This document shows positions 9,266 to 22,530 of a stretch of DNA of 64,000 nucleotides, in pieces (the stretch's first letter is position 1; each line of letters starts with the position of its first letter). The notes below the pieces were generated by a model that had not been told where the DNA came from, made no database searches, and saw nothing but the letters and a program-made list of their open reading frames with translations. The stretch spans positions 209,891,744 to 209,955,743 of the forward strand of contig NC_081411.1 of NCBI RefSeq assembly GCF_030272615.1, in the 5' to 3' direction. The DNA is from Cryptomeria japonica (Eukaryota > Streptophyta > Pinopsida > Cupressales > Cupressaceae). The position numbers were made by a program, and so were the translations under genes.

Positions 9266-12060
9266 TTAATCTTTGGGATGTGGCATATACCTGGAAAGGA
9301 TGACATGAGGAATGTCGCCAACAGCTACATTCTTATGAATAGTAGCTGAGTCAATACCCAAATTAGCTAGAAAATTTGCTAGTTTATTTATCTCTCGAAA
9401 ACAATGAGATAATACATAAGTATCAAAGAAGGATAATTTCTCAAAAAAGTGATCAATTAAGGGCTTTAAATGCCAACTATTACTTTTGTAGTTCAACACA
9501 CTTTGAATAACAACCACTGAATCCCCCTGGATGGAAAGATGTTTGATCCCAAGGGAAATAGCCAAATCAATCCCAAGTGACAAAGCTTGACATTCAGCAA
9601 AATTGTTTGATTGAGACCCAAGAGCATGACATTGAGCAGCAATTAGGACTGCATTATGATAAAAAATGGCCATCCCAGCTCCAGACATACCCATATTCGC
9701 CCTAGAAGCACCATCAAAATGGAGTTTGAAATGACCCAGAGGAGGAGGAGCCCAACTAGCCACAATTCTCTTATTTTTAAAAGCCATAACCTTTGCAACT
9801 AACCCATGAGAAGGTATACTAGACAGAGATTTCCATGTCCTTGTGATCATGCCATCCCAATGGGAAAAAGATGTCTTATTTTCTAAATTATTATGAATAT
9901 ATGACAAGACCACCTCTGACATAGAAGCCTCTATCTTGACTAAAATATCAGAAAGTGAAGTGGATGATTTTTTAAAGATCCTTTTATTTCTTTCTAACAA
10001 AACATTCCAAAAAATAATTGATGGGGCTATAATCCAAAGGCAGGCATAAAAAGAAGAGGAAAACAAGAGAGGCCAAGCTTTGAAGTGAGAAAGAAGGTCC
10101 CCACTATTAACAAAAGACAATCCTAGCTTCTCGAAAAACCAATTCCAACATCCTAGAGAAAAATCATAATGAAGGAAAAGATGAGAAGATGATTCCAATT
10201 TCTAATTACACAAAACACAACAGAAAACAACAAATAAACCCATCCTATCCAGTCTCATCCTGGTTAGAACCCTATCTTGAACAACAAGCCAAGCAAAAGC
10301 TCCAGCCTTCGACAGACATGCTAGATGCCAGAATAATTTGTAAGGCCAAGAAGAGAGATCCTTAGTCGACATAAGAGAGTTGTATCCATCTTTCACTGAG
10401 TATTTTCTAGATGAACTCTTAGTCCAAACCAGCTCATCATCCTTCTCAAACAAAATGATAAGTCTGTCTTTAAGAATAGAATAAAAATCTTCTTTCAGAC
10501 TAGGGCTAACAAGAAGAAACTCAATTGATTTCCATTGAGCCATCACCAGATGTCCATTATGAACTACATTAAACTAGTCTGATAAATAGACCCCCCATTT
10601 ATCCAGAAGTATTGATTTCAAGGGAGACCAATCCCTAATAGAATCCATAGGACAATAACCATTCCAGGCATCATCCCAAAATCTAAATTTCGTACCCTTA
10701 TGCACAACCCAAGAAAGATACGGCAGTAAGACACTTCTACATTTTCCCATGAAATTCCAAATACCCGACCCCTTAGGCAAAGTTAAGGCCCTAAAAATAG
10801 ACTCCCTAGATCCATTAGAAAGATACTTAGTGAACATGATTCTAGCCCAAAGGGATGCTAGATTATCATACAATTTGCACACTAACTTGGCCCACAAGGC
10901 CAAATTTTGATTTTTCGAACTATGAATTCCAGCCCCCCCAAGTTCCTTAGGAAGACAAACCTTATCCCAAGCTAACAAGGGGATCCTAGATTTCCCATCC
11001 TTATTGTTATTCCAAAGGAAAGATCTTAGACTATCCTTTAAACTATCAATAACAACCTTTGGAGCTTTTAGAATTGACATTAAATAAATTGGCACCGCAT
11101 TTAGTACAGACTTAATCAACACAATTTTCCCAGCCATGGTGAGCCATTTGCGATTCCATGCCAAGGTTTTCTTCGACACACCAGAAACTACTTTATCCCA
11201 AAAACTAACCTTAACCTTATTAGCAAAAAAGGGAATTCCTTGATAAGTGCAAGGCAGATCCCCAAGTTGGAAACCCCAAAACTTTTGAAGCTTATTCTGG
11301 AGTAGGGAGTGAGTGTTTAAGAAAAAAATATTAGATTTTTCCTTTTTGACCTTCTGACCCGAAAAAGCTGAATAATTCTTGATTACTTGATCAATAAATC
11401 GAGCCTCCTTCAAGGTTGCACAACCAAATAAGAGGGTGTCATCAGCAAAAAGGCAATGGGAAATCCTCTGATCAAAATTCTGAATTTTGATACCCTTCCA
11501 TAAACCGGTCTCACGAGCTGAGCTGATTGCCCAACTCAGAGCTTCAGCTAATAAGATAAATAAAAAAGGTGAGAGTGGGTCCCCTTTCCTTAAACCCCTA
11601 GAAGAGTGGAAGAAACCACAAGGGGACACATTAATAAGAACAAAAAATCTTGCTGAGGAAATACAAGCCATAATCCATTTTATCCAAGCTAGGGAGAAAT
11701 CCAACCTTAATAGGACAATTTTTAATGCATTCCATTCAACCCTATCATAAGCTTTTATCATGTCTACCTTAAGGATCATGGCAAGGTATTTCTGGGCAGA
11801 GATCAAATGTAAGACCTCATGAGAAACTATAGCCCCTTTAGGAGTTTCCCTTTGAGGAACAAAACCTCCTTGCTCAAGGGAGATTATTCTTGGTAAAAGA
11901 ATGGCCAACCTCATAGCAATTACTTCGGAAAATATCTTATAAATGGTGTTAAATAAAGATATGGGATGAAAATTTGCAAAGGTTTTAGGGTCCTCCTTCT
12001 TAGGTAAAATGACAAGTAGTGTTCATTTATTTAAGGATAGACCTATTTCTCCTAGCTTCC
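9266..12060 (-). pseudogene. LINE reverse transcriptase-RNase H ORF
   Basis: One long frame runs from about 11914 down to 9266 with TAG codons at 10574-10576 and 10202-10204; the RT N-terminus continues upstream to about 12.06 kb (FANFHPISLFN). Reverse transcriptase signatures are KVDMIKAYDRVEWN, GLRKGDPLSPFLF and the catalytic LFADDTLLF near 11.44 kb. A zf-RVT-like region (KYSVKDGYNSL, WHLACLSKAGAFAWL) follows. The RNase H has LHFDGASR, NNFAECQAL and IQGDSVVVI, giving the expected D-E-D residues. The usual REGN..AD is altered to REINKLANFLAN. The stops mean no full-length enzyme is made. Confidence 0.85.
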
Positions 12061-12557
12061 TCTAAAGCCAAAAGGACATCCTGACCCACAAAATCCCAAC
12101 ATTTTTAAAAAAACAAAGGAGTAAAACCATCAAGCCCAGGAGCCTTATCCTCATTCATAGCAAAAATATCCCCCGTAATCTCTTCTATTGAGAAAGGAGA
12201 CAATAACATTCTATTATCCTTGGGAGAAACAAGAGAGGGAATGAGAGACGAGATATTGTTGGATTCATCAATTTTCTTAAATGAAAGAAGATTCTTAAAA
12301 AACTTAATTGTTTTCTTAGAGATATCCCCATCCTTAGAGAGAATATTCCCTTAGCTATCCTGAATACAAGAAATCCTACTCCTGACCCTTTTAATTTTAG
12401 TACTAGCATGGAAAAATTTTGTGTTCTTATCACCATCAGCTAGCCATAACTCCCGAGACTTTTGTCTCTAATAAACCTCTAACATATCTAAAATCCTTTG
12501 TTTTTCTTCAAAAATATTCTTGAAATGAAGGGAGTTCCATCTCCTAATATTATTTTT

Positions 12558-13417
12558 TCAAAAACTAATCTTCTTGACCAACTGGAACATTCTAGAACCT
12601 CTAAAGAATGGAGCCTCTCCCCACCATTGTTGCAGGATGAGAAGAAAAGAGGGATCCCTAAACCACATTGGATCAAACTTAAAAGGAAGTTTGTGTGAAG
12701 GTCTATCCCTTACCACACTCAAAGAGACTGGAAAATGATCCGAACTAGACAGGGGAAGAATGGAAGAGAAAAACTCAATGTCTGAATCGAACCAATTAGA
12801 TGAGAGTAAAAATCTGTCCAATCTTTCTGCAATCTAAGAGAAATGTTTCCTCATGTTTGTCCATGTGAATAGGACATTCTTATGTTTACAATTAAAAAGA
12901 GACATGTCAAAAATGAATGCATTAAAATCATCCATAGACTTCTTATTTGGATAGATCCCCCCTGATTTTTTAGTAAGATCCAAAATAGCATTAAAATCTC
13001 CCCCAAAAATGACAAAAGAATGATTCCTAAGGGGGGATGACACCCTAATGAGCTCTTGCGAAAGATTGTATTTAGCCAAGATACCTGAGGGAGCATAAAT
13101 GTTAAACACCCAAACTTTAAAGCTAGAAGCTCTGAATGAAACTAATGACAACATCCAATTGGCTTAGACGCAACCAATTTCACATCAACTAAAAATTCAT
13201 TCCATAACAAAGCGAAGCCTCCCGATGCCCCAGCAGCCGGACAAGAAAGAAACTTCCACTTTTTCCAAGAAGAAAATATAGAAACGGAGTTCTCCAACGA
13301 AAGTTTAGTCTCCTAAAGCAAACCTATATCCCACTTAACCAAGTCTAACTGAGACTTGATCAAGTGTCTCTTGTTAGGGGCATTTAAGCCCCTAACATTC
13401 CATGAGATAATCTTCAT
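12558..13417 (-). pseudogene. LINE AP-endonuclease domain
   Basis: The domain opens at MKIISWNVRGLNAPNKR (start near 13417), typical of plant LINE ORF2, and continues with FNIYAPSG, the metal-site motif FGGDFNAILD near 13.0 kb, LDRFLLS-like sequence and SSSDHFPVSLS carrying the SDH catalytic motif. Stops and frame changes split it into pieces (12834-13154, 12558-12821). Upstream to 13893 a serine- and glutamate-rich leader (MPKSMHISSDEH...) is still readable with stops. In active LINEs this domain nicks the target DNA; this copy is dead. Confidence 0.8.
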
Positions 13418-13893
13418 TGATCTCGAGGACAATATAGCAGCCTTCTTAAACCCAGGTAAAGAAGACAAAACTTGTTGAATACCTGCATCAATTTCCAGCT
13501 AAGTTTTACGATTCTTTGGAGGTCTACCCCTACCCAGGGACACTATAGTGTTAGGGAAATTCAGTTGAACCTAGGGAATAGAAGATCTAATGGGCACTTT
13601 AACTGGAGATGGCTGATGAGACATGGCCACTTCCTGAAGAACCACTCATTTTGGATCATCTTGAGAGATATTAACAGGGACCTCAGATGAATTTAAGGAA
13701 GGAGAATTTGACAAACTCTTATGAATTAAATCCAAGAGATTTCCAATAGAGCACATAACCTTTTCCGAGACCTCCTCTTCCTCAAAATCCTTATTAGATT
13801 TAAGCAACTGCTCAATTTGCTAAGCCGTGTGTTCATCTGAGGAAATATGCATAGACTTAGGCATATCACACTCCCTAAGATATATTTCTACAT

Positions 13894-16800
13894 CTTTTTT
13901 ATCATTATTTTAAAATGTTAGTTTTATTAAATAGAAAATAATAATAAAAAAAATATAGTCATTATGGTTTAATACTAAATAAAAAATATGTGTTTGGACT
14001 TAATGATTAATTAATTTCACAATCTTAGTTTTGTGTATTTAGTTATCTAAATTATAGAATTGTTTATTTTTATTTTTTAAATTATATGAATTGTGGCTTG
14101 CATCTGTTGGCGTAAAAAATTTACTTAAATAGTATCAATTGAAATCCCTATTTTATCTAAAGGGAGTAAAATTTAATAAAACAGTATCAATTGAAATCCC
14201 TATTTTATCTAAAGGGAGTAGAATGTATTTCTTATAGCAGTGATGTAAAGAAATGTAATATGTGGTCAATTAATTGCAATCAAATTTTGTTTTCTTCCAT
14301 GTATATCAACATTGAATCAATATACTACATTGTTCTAGTTTTCAAAAGAGTAAATTTAACGATTTCTATGTAATCCTTCCACCTAACTAAGGGTTGATTG
14401 GAGGGTGAAAAGTAGGGAGTAGCTAGGGTTCAAACATGTAACTTTCAAAACTACATTTAATGGGTTGTTATATCATGAATTTCAAAATGGGTTGGAAGGT
14501 TAATTTATATTTTATTAGATATTAAATAGAAAGAGGGTTAATCTTTCATTTGTGGGTTTTGGGTTGATCTTTCTTCTAATTCAAGAGTTAGTGTTCAATC
14601 ATATCCATATGACAAGGGATGGATCAAAGTTTGTTTAGAGAAGGTTGCTAGAGGAAATTCAAGATTGTTTGGGGAAGATGAGGGTATGATCTTAGTGGTC
14701 GAGATCAAGAAGTTGCCAATTGGAATGAAAAACAAAGTAAAATTTTTGATCATTGGGTTTGGGATACTTTTATGCATTGTAATGGGGTTTAGGGAACTCC
14801 ACTTGGAAAGTGATTTGATGATTGTGATTAGCATAATTTGATGCTAGGATATGTCAAATTGGAAGCTGAAAATGCTCCTCCCATAAATTTGGCATGGCTT
14901 GGCAATGTTGACATGAATTGGGGAGAGGATTTATTAGTTGGTCATTCTAATTTTGTGTAATTTAAACTTATACATGGTGTTTTCAAATCATTTTTCAATT
15001 TTGTACAACAATTTACCTAGCAAGGTCTCTAATTATAACTAAGATTTTAGGTCCACATCATAAAAAATGATGTCAATTGTGTATCATGTCATCTTTTGTT
15101 AGTGTCATGATATGTCATCACTTTATTTAATTCTTTATAAATATAAACAATACAATTCAATCTATTATAAGTACTCATAATCAACATTAACAACTTTAAA
15201 GTCACAACTCCTAGTATTATACTATAAAAAATATTGGACGATAAACCAATAAATTCTATCATAACTATTGGAATATACTCAACTATTTGGTTCTTTATCT
15301 TATTTATTGAGTCCCCTTTCATTCAGAAAAATAAACATATACACCAATTTCAAAAAAATTATCAAAGAAAATAGGGTATCTACCCAGTCTTAAAACCAAG
15401 TTAAGTTTCTTGTCCCATAAAGATATAAACTTTTCCAAATAAATGCAAAATTATATATTTCAATACAATATGGCCTTGTATTTCACATATAATATTACAA
15501 ATTATCTACTAGGACTATGAATGCTACATACTACTCTGCATTAACTAGAGATTTAACTAATGGACAACTAGCAAAAAGGAAAAAATAGACTAGTTCCCAA
15601 TACTTCTAACCTTATTCTTCAATATCCATCCTTTCTTCATCCACGGGGTCTCTCTCTCCACATCAATTGCTTGAATATGCTCCTTTAGACCTTCCTGGTG
15701 TATGTAGGTCAAAATCCAATCTAAGGCTCCTTTCACCACTAAATTTGTCCAATTCAAGAGAAAGTTCAGGATCTGAATTATGATCTCCTTATTGTCCTAA
15801 TAATCCTCCTTATCATCCAATAGGATTATTGGAAGTTTTGGGACTTCCTTAGTTTTCTTGTCAAAGTCTGAGGAATCCAGAATTCATCATATTTTCTTAA
15901 AACATCATCCAAACCACCCAAAACTTGAATCTTAAAGATTTCTTTACTTAAAATTTTAGCCGCATCTCTTCTCAGACCTCTATCTAAAGCTATGGCCAAA
16001 AAAATTTATTATATACACTAGTAAAGTTATTATCACATTGTCACACACACATGTGCATTCATATATACACATTTACATCTACAAACACACATGAGTGCTC
16101 CAGAAAATTGCAAGTAAATACTATGTTACATAAGATGCTATAATTGATCTAATTTGCAAGAATAGGTAATGAATGAATTATTATTAGATCATTCATAACC
16201 TATTAAAATGTAACGTTCCTCTTTTTGTTGTAATTATTAGCCAATAAGCTATTAACATTCATGTTAATTTGATAAATTCATGGTTGTGCTAAATTATTGC
16301 ATTATTTAGGTCAATTTGCTTGCACTTTCTTCTATGACATCATGGTCCCAGTATGTTGGAACATACCCAATGTTGATGATTTGATAAAAAGTAATATATG
16401 CATGATGGCTTGGTACATACTCACATATTTTATTTTCATAAATTGTAACATAATAATAGAGTTCAAAAAATTATTCAAATTTTAAAATTTATAAAAACCA
16501 CACCTCTATCCAATAACTATTGAAGGTCAAGAGTACATTAGAACTATTAATCATTTAGTTGAGGCCCCTTACATATATGTTTCAATATGTCAAGTGATAT
16601 TGTTTGTTGTACTCAATAATTAAATGGTAGGATATATATCCATCCGCCTTTTCATTTCTAATTTTTTTTAGATAATTCTTTAGATAAGGGTATATTGTAG
16701 AACAAGAAATTAATAGAAAAGAACTCTAGTAGTATGATAAACTTTGGGTTCTCTTTTTTATGATATATGAAGCATATAATTTAGATAACAATGTGTTGAG

Positions 16801-17062
16801 CTAGCTAATAACATTTACTATACTTTATGATCACCCTAGCTCTAGGTGTTAATTAAATCTCTACTAGGTTATGACTGCTACTAGATTAGAAATTGAGTAT
16901 TGTGCAATCTTTGTGTTAATTTTTAATAAGATTTAGGCTCACGTCTAATGATTCTTGAGAATTTAGTAATCACTAATACATGTTATGAAGATCTTATATC
17001 TACTTCTAGTGGTGTACTTTTTAATTTAGATACATAACATTGAATGTGACAAAGAATAAAGG
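13894..17062. other. AT-rich intergenic region, no gene recognised
   Basis: No domain or intact gene was recognised. Short frames are unsupported. A possible decayed coding remnant on the minus strand near 15.65-15.99 kb (readable as AIALDRGLRRDAAKIL and onwards, with stops) matches nothing I can name. A CA/TA-rich microsatellite-like stretch is at about 16.03-16.09 kb. Frames near 14.75-14.83 kb include ELHLESDLMIVI, suggestive of another LINE RNase H scrap. Confidence 0.5.
14131..14220. repeat. 52-bp-period direct repeat
   Basis: A 38-base sequence beginning AGTATCAATTGAAATCCC occurs identically at 14131-14168 and 14183-14220. Confidence 0.85.
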
Positions 17063-18073
17063 AGGCAATGGTTCCTAGTACATTGAAGAATTATGTTGTG
17101 ACACTTACTACAATGTGTATGAAGATATAAAATTCTACCATTAATATTAAAGAGATAGAGATGCATTCGAAAACTATGGATAGTAGACAATAAGTCAAAG
17201 ATATTATAGATTATATAAAAAATTACTTCTAAGAGGAAAATAATATAAGTATCCATAAGAAGGTAAAAATTTATTTGAAATTTTTTGAAACTAAGAAAAT
17301 TATCAAAACAAGCATTAGAATAACATATTTTGGAGAAGCCTAATTAAGAGAAAGATTAATATGTAGAAGGAACCTAATTAACTAGAAGTAAACAAAGATA
17401 AAAGTGTTGTAAGGTAATCATTGAGTAAAGAAACTTATATAACTTGGCATAAGAAAAAATGGTTAAAGACATGGGAGGATTATATTATTGAATATAAGAA
17501 ATTAATAAAATATCTATTGTTTTCTTTCTTAGATTTTAGTGAGATCTTTCAAGTTGACTCTGATGCAAGTTGATTTTATATTGTCAACAAGTGATAATGT
17601 TTGATGTGTGTATTATTAATATGTCATGCCATAAGATTCTCATCTAGATATCTTAGATTTACCATCACAGATTCTCTAATGCCATGGATATGGTGTGTAG
17701 TCAATGAAACTTCAATTTCCCTTATTTCTTAAACATGTTATTAGATAGTAGTAGTAGAACCCATTTTTGGAATGTTTTTAATCTAAAATTCTTGTGATGC
17801 CATGTTTTCTCCTTCTACCACTCAATTTTGTGCTTATACATTTTACTTTATCTGTATTTATCCTCCAACAACAAAGTGAGTTTGGTGCATATGTTACGTT
17901 CTATGAAGTTAAAAGGAACTCTAGCATTAATACCATAGGCAAAATAAAAAGATTTGAGCTTAATTTTCCTCTTGTACATGATGTGTTCTATGCCAAAAAA
18001 GAATTGTATGTACTTTTACATCCCAATCTATCATGGTTTCCTCAAACATTTTCATTAATGCTTTGGTAATTAT
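17063..18073. repeat. Extra copy of the R1/R2 block lacking its 2.3 kb centre
   Basis: Bases 17063-17390 match the end of R1 (29.09-29.46 kb), and 17395-18073 match 31.80-32.52 kb and 47.09-47.81 kb. Those two pieces are adjacent here but separated by about 2.3 kb in blocks A and B. The block ends where a Copia-derived LTR starts at 18077. No gene is present. Confidence 0.7.
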
Positions 18074-18076
18074 TGT

Positions 18077-18548
18077 TGGTGTAAATAATTATTCATCATG
18101 CATATTATTACACCTTACTTAAGTTTACTTAAGAAATGCATTTTATAGTAGTTTGGGTATGAGACACTTTGATGTTTGTGCCAAATTGGCATAGTGTGTG
18201 TAGGATAATTTCCACCTTTTATAGTGTTGATCTTGTTACTACTGTATCATATCTAGTTATTGTTGAGTGATAATTCCACCTTCGGTGGGTGATCCACCTC
18301 ATGTGGAATATTTTATTGTTTCTCCTACCTACCTACACTTGTTTCTTAGTGAGCCACATGTTAGTTTTGTGTTCTCACATATGCATATAGCCTTGCCTAT
18401 ATAAGCAGACTCATCTGCATTGAACAACTTGTAATGATCCAATTGATCAGTATTTTCATCTTGATAGAATACAGTTTATTTCTATCATGTATTTTGTTCT
18501 CTCGTATTTTCTCTTTCCATTGCCTATAGACCTTGGCAAAATCTCACA
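18077..18548 (+). repeat. 5' LTR of the Copia-derived element
   Basis: The LTR starts TGGTGTAAATAATTATTCAT and ends CTCACA. The start is matched by the truncated 3' LTR at 28559. A TATATAAGCAG sequence near 18.40 kb is a likely LTR promoter TATA box. Confidence 0.7.
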
Positions 18549-18560
18549 TGGTATCATATC
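18549..18560 (+). other. Degenerate primer binding site
   Basis: TGGTATCATATC directly follows the LTR and matches 10 of 12 bases of the initiator-Met site TGGTATCAGAGC. Confidence 0.7.
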
Positions 18561-19376
18561 CATTAGAGTGTCATTGGTTTGCCAATTGAGAGAAATTAGA
18601 TGCTACTTGGGGTTGTGTATTTTGGAGCTTTCTTTTGCAAGTTATTATTAAAGCTTGATGGGTAAAACCTGAGGTTACCATTAGATTAAGGAGGTCCAAG
18701 AAAATCAATTTTGCCTTTTGTTTCATCAAAATCGAACTTCGGAGACCAAATCTAGAAGCATTTGAAGTTTGAAGCTACAACGAAAATTTTCCAGAAATTA
18801 TAATTCTGCAGGCAATTTTCAAATACCGATATCTCACTCATCTGGACTCCTTTGTTTGAGATATTTTTCTTGTTTTATGGTAAAAATTTTTGATCTGTAC
18901 AATAGAGCAAAAGTTTTTTGGATTTTCGGATACAGGTTTTTCTAAAATTGTGAAATCCTGATTTTTACAACTTTGGAGGCTTTGTTTGGGCTCATATGGA
19001 CTCCTTTTCAGGTGTTGTTTTGTTTTAAAGTACATAGTTTTTTGTCTAATTTCATAATATGCCATTTGTTTGCAGTGATTTAAGTAGAAAATGTACTTTC
19101 AGTATTTGGTCATTTTTTGGCCTATTTAGTACTTGTATTTTTCATGGATCTTAGTTTAGATCACTAGCAGTATTTGTTGAAATCTCTTATATCTCCTTTT
19201 GAGAAGTTGTAAAATTGAAATCAGAAGTCCACTTTGTCTTGTTTTTCAAGTGGCCTACTGTACACGCACTAAGTATAAAGTGCCAAATCATGATTTTGGG
19301 GAGGTTTCTTAATTGGGTAATTTGCAGGGGTGTCTCTTGTGCTTTTGTGCTCTTGTGTTCCTTCCTTTTTGCTGCT

Positions 19377-20069
19377 ATGGGTTCTTCTAAGTTTCCTCTC
19401 TTAACTCCTCATAATTATGCTACTTGGAAAATTGATGCATGAAGTAAACTTATGGAAAAATGACTAACTCATTAAATTGATGGAACTATTGTTGCTCCCA
19501 CTCATCCTAAGGCTGATCCTGTTGGTCACTTGGATTGGCTCACTAAAAATATCATGGAAATTATTACCTTAAGAAAGTATGTATCAATGGATCTCATTTT
19601 TCATATTGAGAAATGTACTCTAATCAAGGATGCTTGGCAAAAGTTTTGAGACTTCTATGGTCAAGTTGATGAGATTAGGGGATATCAAATTGATAGTAAT
19701 CTCACCATATTAGATCCCAAGAACTTTGATACTATACAAGATTATGTCACTAAGGCAAAACAGTTGAGGTCACAACTCAAGGATTATGGAATTGATAAGA
19801 AGGATACTCAATTTATCTTCAATTTGATGGGCAAGCTTCCACAAGAATCTGCAACATTTATTTCTAGTTTCCAAACCCATAGGATGACAATGGGTTCAAG
19901 CTACATAATGCCTACATTTGATCCTTTCGCTGAAATGTTGATGATAGAACAAACTAAGCTGATAAGAATGGGCATTCTTAAGACTTGTAAGTCTCAAGCA
20001 TTAGTGGCAAATCAAGGGAACAAAGGAAATCAAGGAAAGGATAACTCCAACAAGAAGAAATGGCAATGA
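19377..20069 (+). pseudogene. Copia Gag (broken)
   Basis: The frame opens MGSSKFPLLTPHNYATWKID, the N-terminal Gag motif of plant Copia elements. It continues through a UBN2-like capsid region (IQDYVTKAKQLRSQL, FIFNLMGKLPQESATFISS) to a basic tail ending NKKKWQ. In-frame TGA and TAA codons within the first 90 residues (for example at 19440-19442) break it. A degenerate zinc knuckle (CTYCKK..) follows near 20.16 kb in a shifted frame. Gag packages element RNA in active copies; this one is not functional. Confidence 0.75.
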
Positions 20070-20256
20070 AAGCATAAGTAAAAAGAATCACCTTCTCCAC
20101 AACAAGGAGATTCATCCTCTTCCAAGATGGAAAATTCACCAAAGAGGGAGAGACCTAATTGTACCTATTGTAAAAAATTTTGGTCATGAGGAGCATTGTT
20201 GCCATTCTAAGAAGATTGATGAGCTCACACATATCCTTAAAAAGCATAACATTGAT

Positions 20257-21130
20257 TTGCCTAATATCTACAAGAAGGATGATTCATCAACTTCCACTTC
20301 CTCCAATTCAAAAGGAAAAGGGAAAGAATTCATGGATTCTACATGTGGGAAGACTCACTCTTTTGGGACAAGAAAAGGAAAATATCTTTGTGCTACTACA
20401 AGCCATGATTTAGGGAGATGGCTTCTAGATTCAGGGGCTTCTCATCATATGTCATCTTCACAGTCTATGTTCTCTTCATTTGAGCCTTGCATGATGCCAC
20501 AGATTTTGATGGGTAATAATACATACATGGGTGTGATTGGGAAAGCAACTATTTCCATTCAAGATAACTCCTTCAATGATGTCTTGTCCATACCCCATTT
20601 GATAAACAATATTCTTTCCATCTATCAAATCACACATGGCACAACTAAGAGAATTGAGGATTTCACACCTGAGTCAATTTTCATTATTTCAAGACTAGAG
20701 CTATCATTGTGACTGGGATGGTTGATCATGCATCTTGGTTATACTCCTTTTCAGACTTTGTTGATGATGATGATGATGATGTTTCCACATATGATGATTC
20801 TACATATGATGATCACACTTCTTGTGATGGTTCAGCTTTTAAGGAGAACTTTGGGTACTTGAACTTGGGGATTCCCACATGTGACCTCGCTCTTGAGCCT
20901 TTTATTTCATCTCCTCCTATTGATATCACAACACCTATTGCACCTGATGATGTGGATAGTGTGATAGTCTTTCCTTCATGTGATTCAGTGCAACATGATA
21001 TTTCATGTCTCTGAGCTTCAATTTCATGGGACGATTACTTGATAGACATTGCGGGTTTATTTGTGGAGTCCTACGTTGCAAATTTTGGAGAAATAATTGA
21101 TGATATTCATCTTCTCTTTGATGAAGATGA
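20257..21130 (+). pseudogene. Copia protease joined to an acidic ORF, 5' part
   Basis: The protease active site WLLDSGASHHM is at about 20419-20451, followed by MGNNTYMGVIGKATI and VLSIPHLINNILSIYQITHG. Next is the end of the protease/pre-integrase linker (TGMVDHASWLYSFSDF). Then, instead of the GAG-pre-integrase and integrase domains, an Asp-rich sequence (VDDDDDDV, STYDDSTYDDH) and FGYLNLGIPTCDLALEP follow. The frame is interrupted by a shift near 20.7 kb, a TGA at 21012-21014 and the nested insertion at 21131. It continues at 27803. I do not recognise the acidic part. Confidence 0.65.
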
Positions 21131-22186
21131 TGTAGGTCCCAGGGACAACTGAGAGGGGGGCGGTGAATCAGTTGTCTAATAAATTCAAACCAAAATCTTA
21201 TTAACCAACTTATTGCTTAATACCGGTAAAATAGTTAGTTGTGCCGATAAACAGAGTTAATAGAAAATGCTTGTACGGGTAAGAATTAATGCTTGAAACA
21301 TAAGCACAAAGTCAACCATAAGACATGACACAAATATTTGTACGTGGAAACCCTGTAAGGGGAAAAACCATGGTGGGAAACCTTACCCACAATTAGATGA
21401 TACTACTGCAGATAGTAAGTGTACAAAGAGGGGTCTACACATGCAAAAAGGCCAACAGCCTAGAGCTCACTGCTCAAACACAAATGGGAGTCACACTGAC
21501 TAGAGTTGGATGGTTAAATCCAATGAGAATGTACTACACAAAATAGCATCTTCATATGCTGGATTCAGTACCGGTGTAATGCTGATATGCTTCTACAAAA
21601 ACCTAACTTCTCCTTCAAATGATGTCTTCGTGTATATCTCTTCTTGATCTCACATATATCCTTCCTTAAATCTTTTTCGCATTCCACACTTGATCTTACA
21701 AAAAAGAACTTACATTTATACCATACCCTAAGACCAATTTTAGTAGGTTGGCTCTACAAGATATTACAATAAAACCATTTTATAAATAATACAATATCCG
21801 ATGCAATAACCAATTGAACATGTCGGCTTAATGCATTTACAACAATAATAAATCATCTCCATAGCATTCCATGCTGATCTGGAAAAGATAAACCTATCGG
21901 TGTAACCCTAGATAACCTGGACCTATTTGCCGGTAAAAGCAAATATGCAAATAAGAATATACCAATGATATTACTTCAAGGAAAAGTGTCCACATGATGT
22001 CTTCGCCATTACCAAGTGTCTTCCATGTCATTGTAGGTATCGGTGAACATTATATCCTACTGGTTAACCATATACCGGTGACTGTTTGAACATTTTATTG
22101 ATTGCCGGTGAATGTTACTAGATCTCCAAAGTAGGTGTGTTAGCAGGTGTTGACATGAATGAAAAAACCATACCAAAATACCAACA
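21131..22186 (-). repeat. 3' LTR of the nested Copia element
   Basis: Minus-strand reading begins TGTTGGTATTTTGG and ends GGGACCTACA. It is the same length as its partner. About ten CCGGT/TCGGT-type hexamer variants are scattered along it. Confidence 0.9.
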
Positions 22187-22199
22187 ATCTCCCCTTTTG
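22187..22199 (-). other. Polypurine tract of the nested Copia element
   Basis: The minus strand reads CAAAAGGGGAGAT immediately before the 3' LTR, the expected plus-strand priming site. Confidence 0.8.
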
Positions 22200-22530
22200 G
22201 CATTGATGGCAACACAAGATTAAAAAACCATGAAAGTGCCAAAATAGAAATGCCAAGTACAAAAAAAACAATTCTCCCCCTGGGAGTAATATGTGTTTAT
22301 ACAAAGATTTATTTACAATACCAATCTCTCCTCAAAAAGATAATGCATTTTTCCATATATCTCTCCCCCTTTGACATCAAATGCCAAAGTCACAAAAGGG
22401 TCAAGTTCATACAAAATACCAACCAATTCAATATACCAACTACTCCCCCTAAGAAGTAGCTTCCTCATCAAATATCGGAATAAAAGATTTGTCCATTTAA
22501 TTATGCCAGTTGATGACAATCATCAACTGT

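Larger units (their letters stand above)
8284..13893 (-). mobile_element. LINE retrotransposon, 5'-truncated and decayed
   Basis: Read on the minus strand the element has, in order, an endonuclease (to 12.56 kb), a reverse transcriptase, a zf-RVT-like region, an RNase H domain, a long 3' UTR and an A-tail seen as T10 at 8284-8293. This is the organisation of plant LINEs with a C-terminal RNase H. The 5' end fades near 13893 and no separate Gag ORF1 was recognised. I found no convincing target duplication. The matching U3 block continues past this point (to 64000) without LINE sequence, so this looks like a unit-1-specific insertion. Confidence 0.85.

Noticed and set aside
14600-14950. Possible coding remnant near 14.6-14.95 kb
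   Set aside because: One phrase resembles LINE RNase H, but the rest has no consistent frame or motif; too weak to annotate as a gene.
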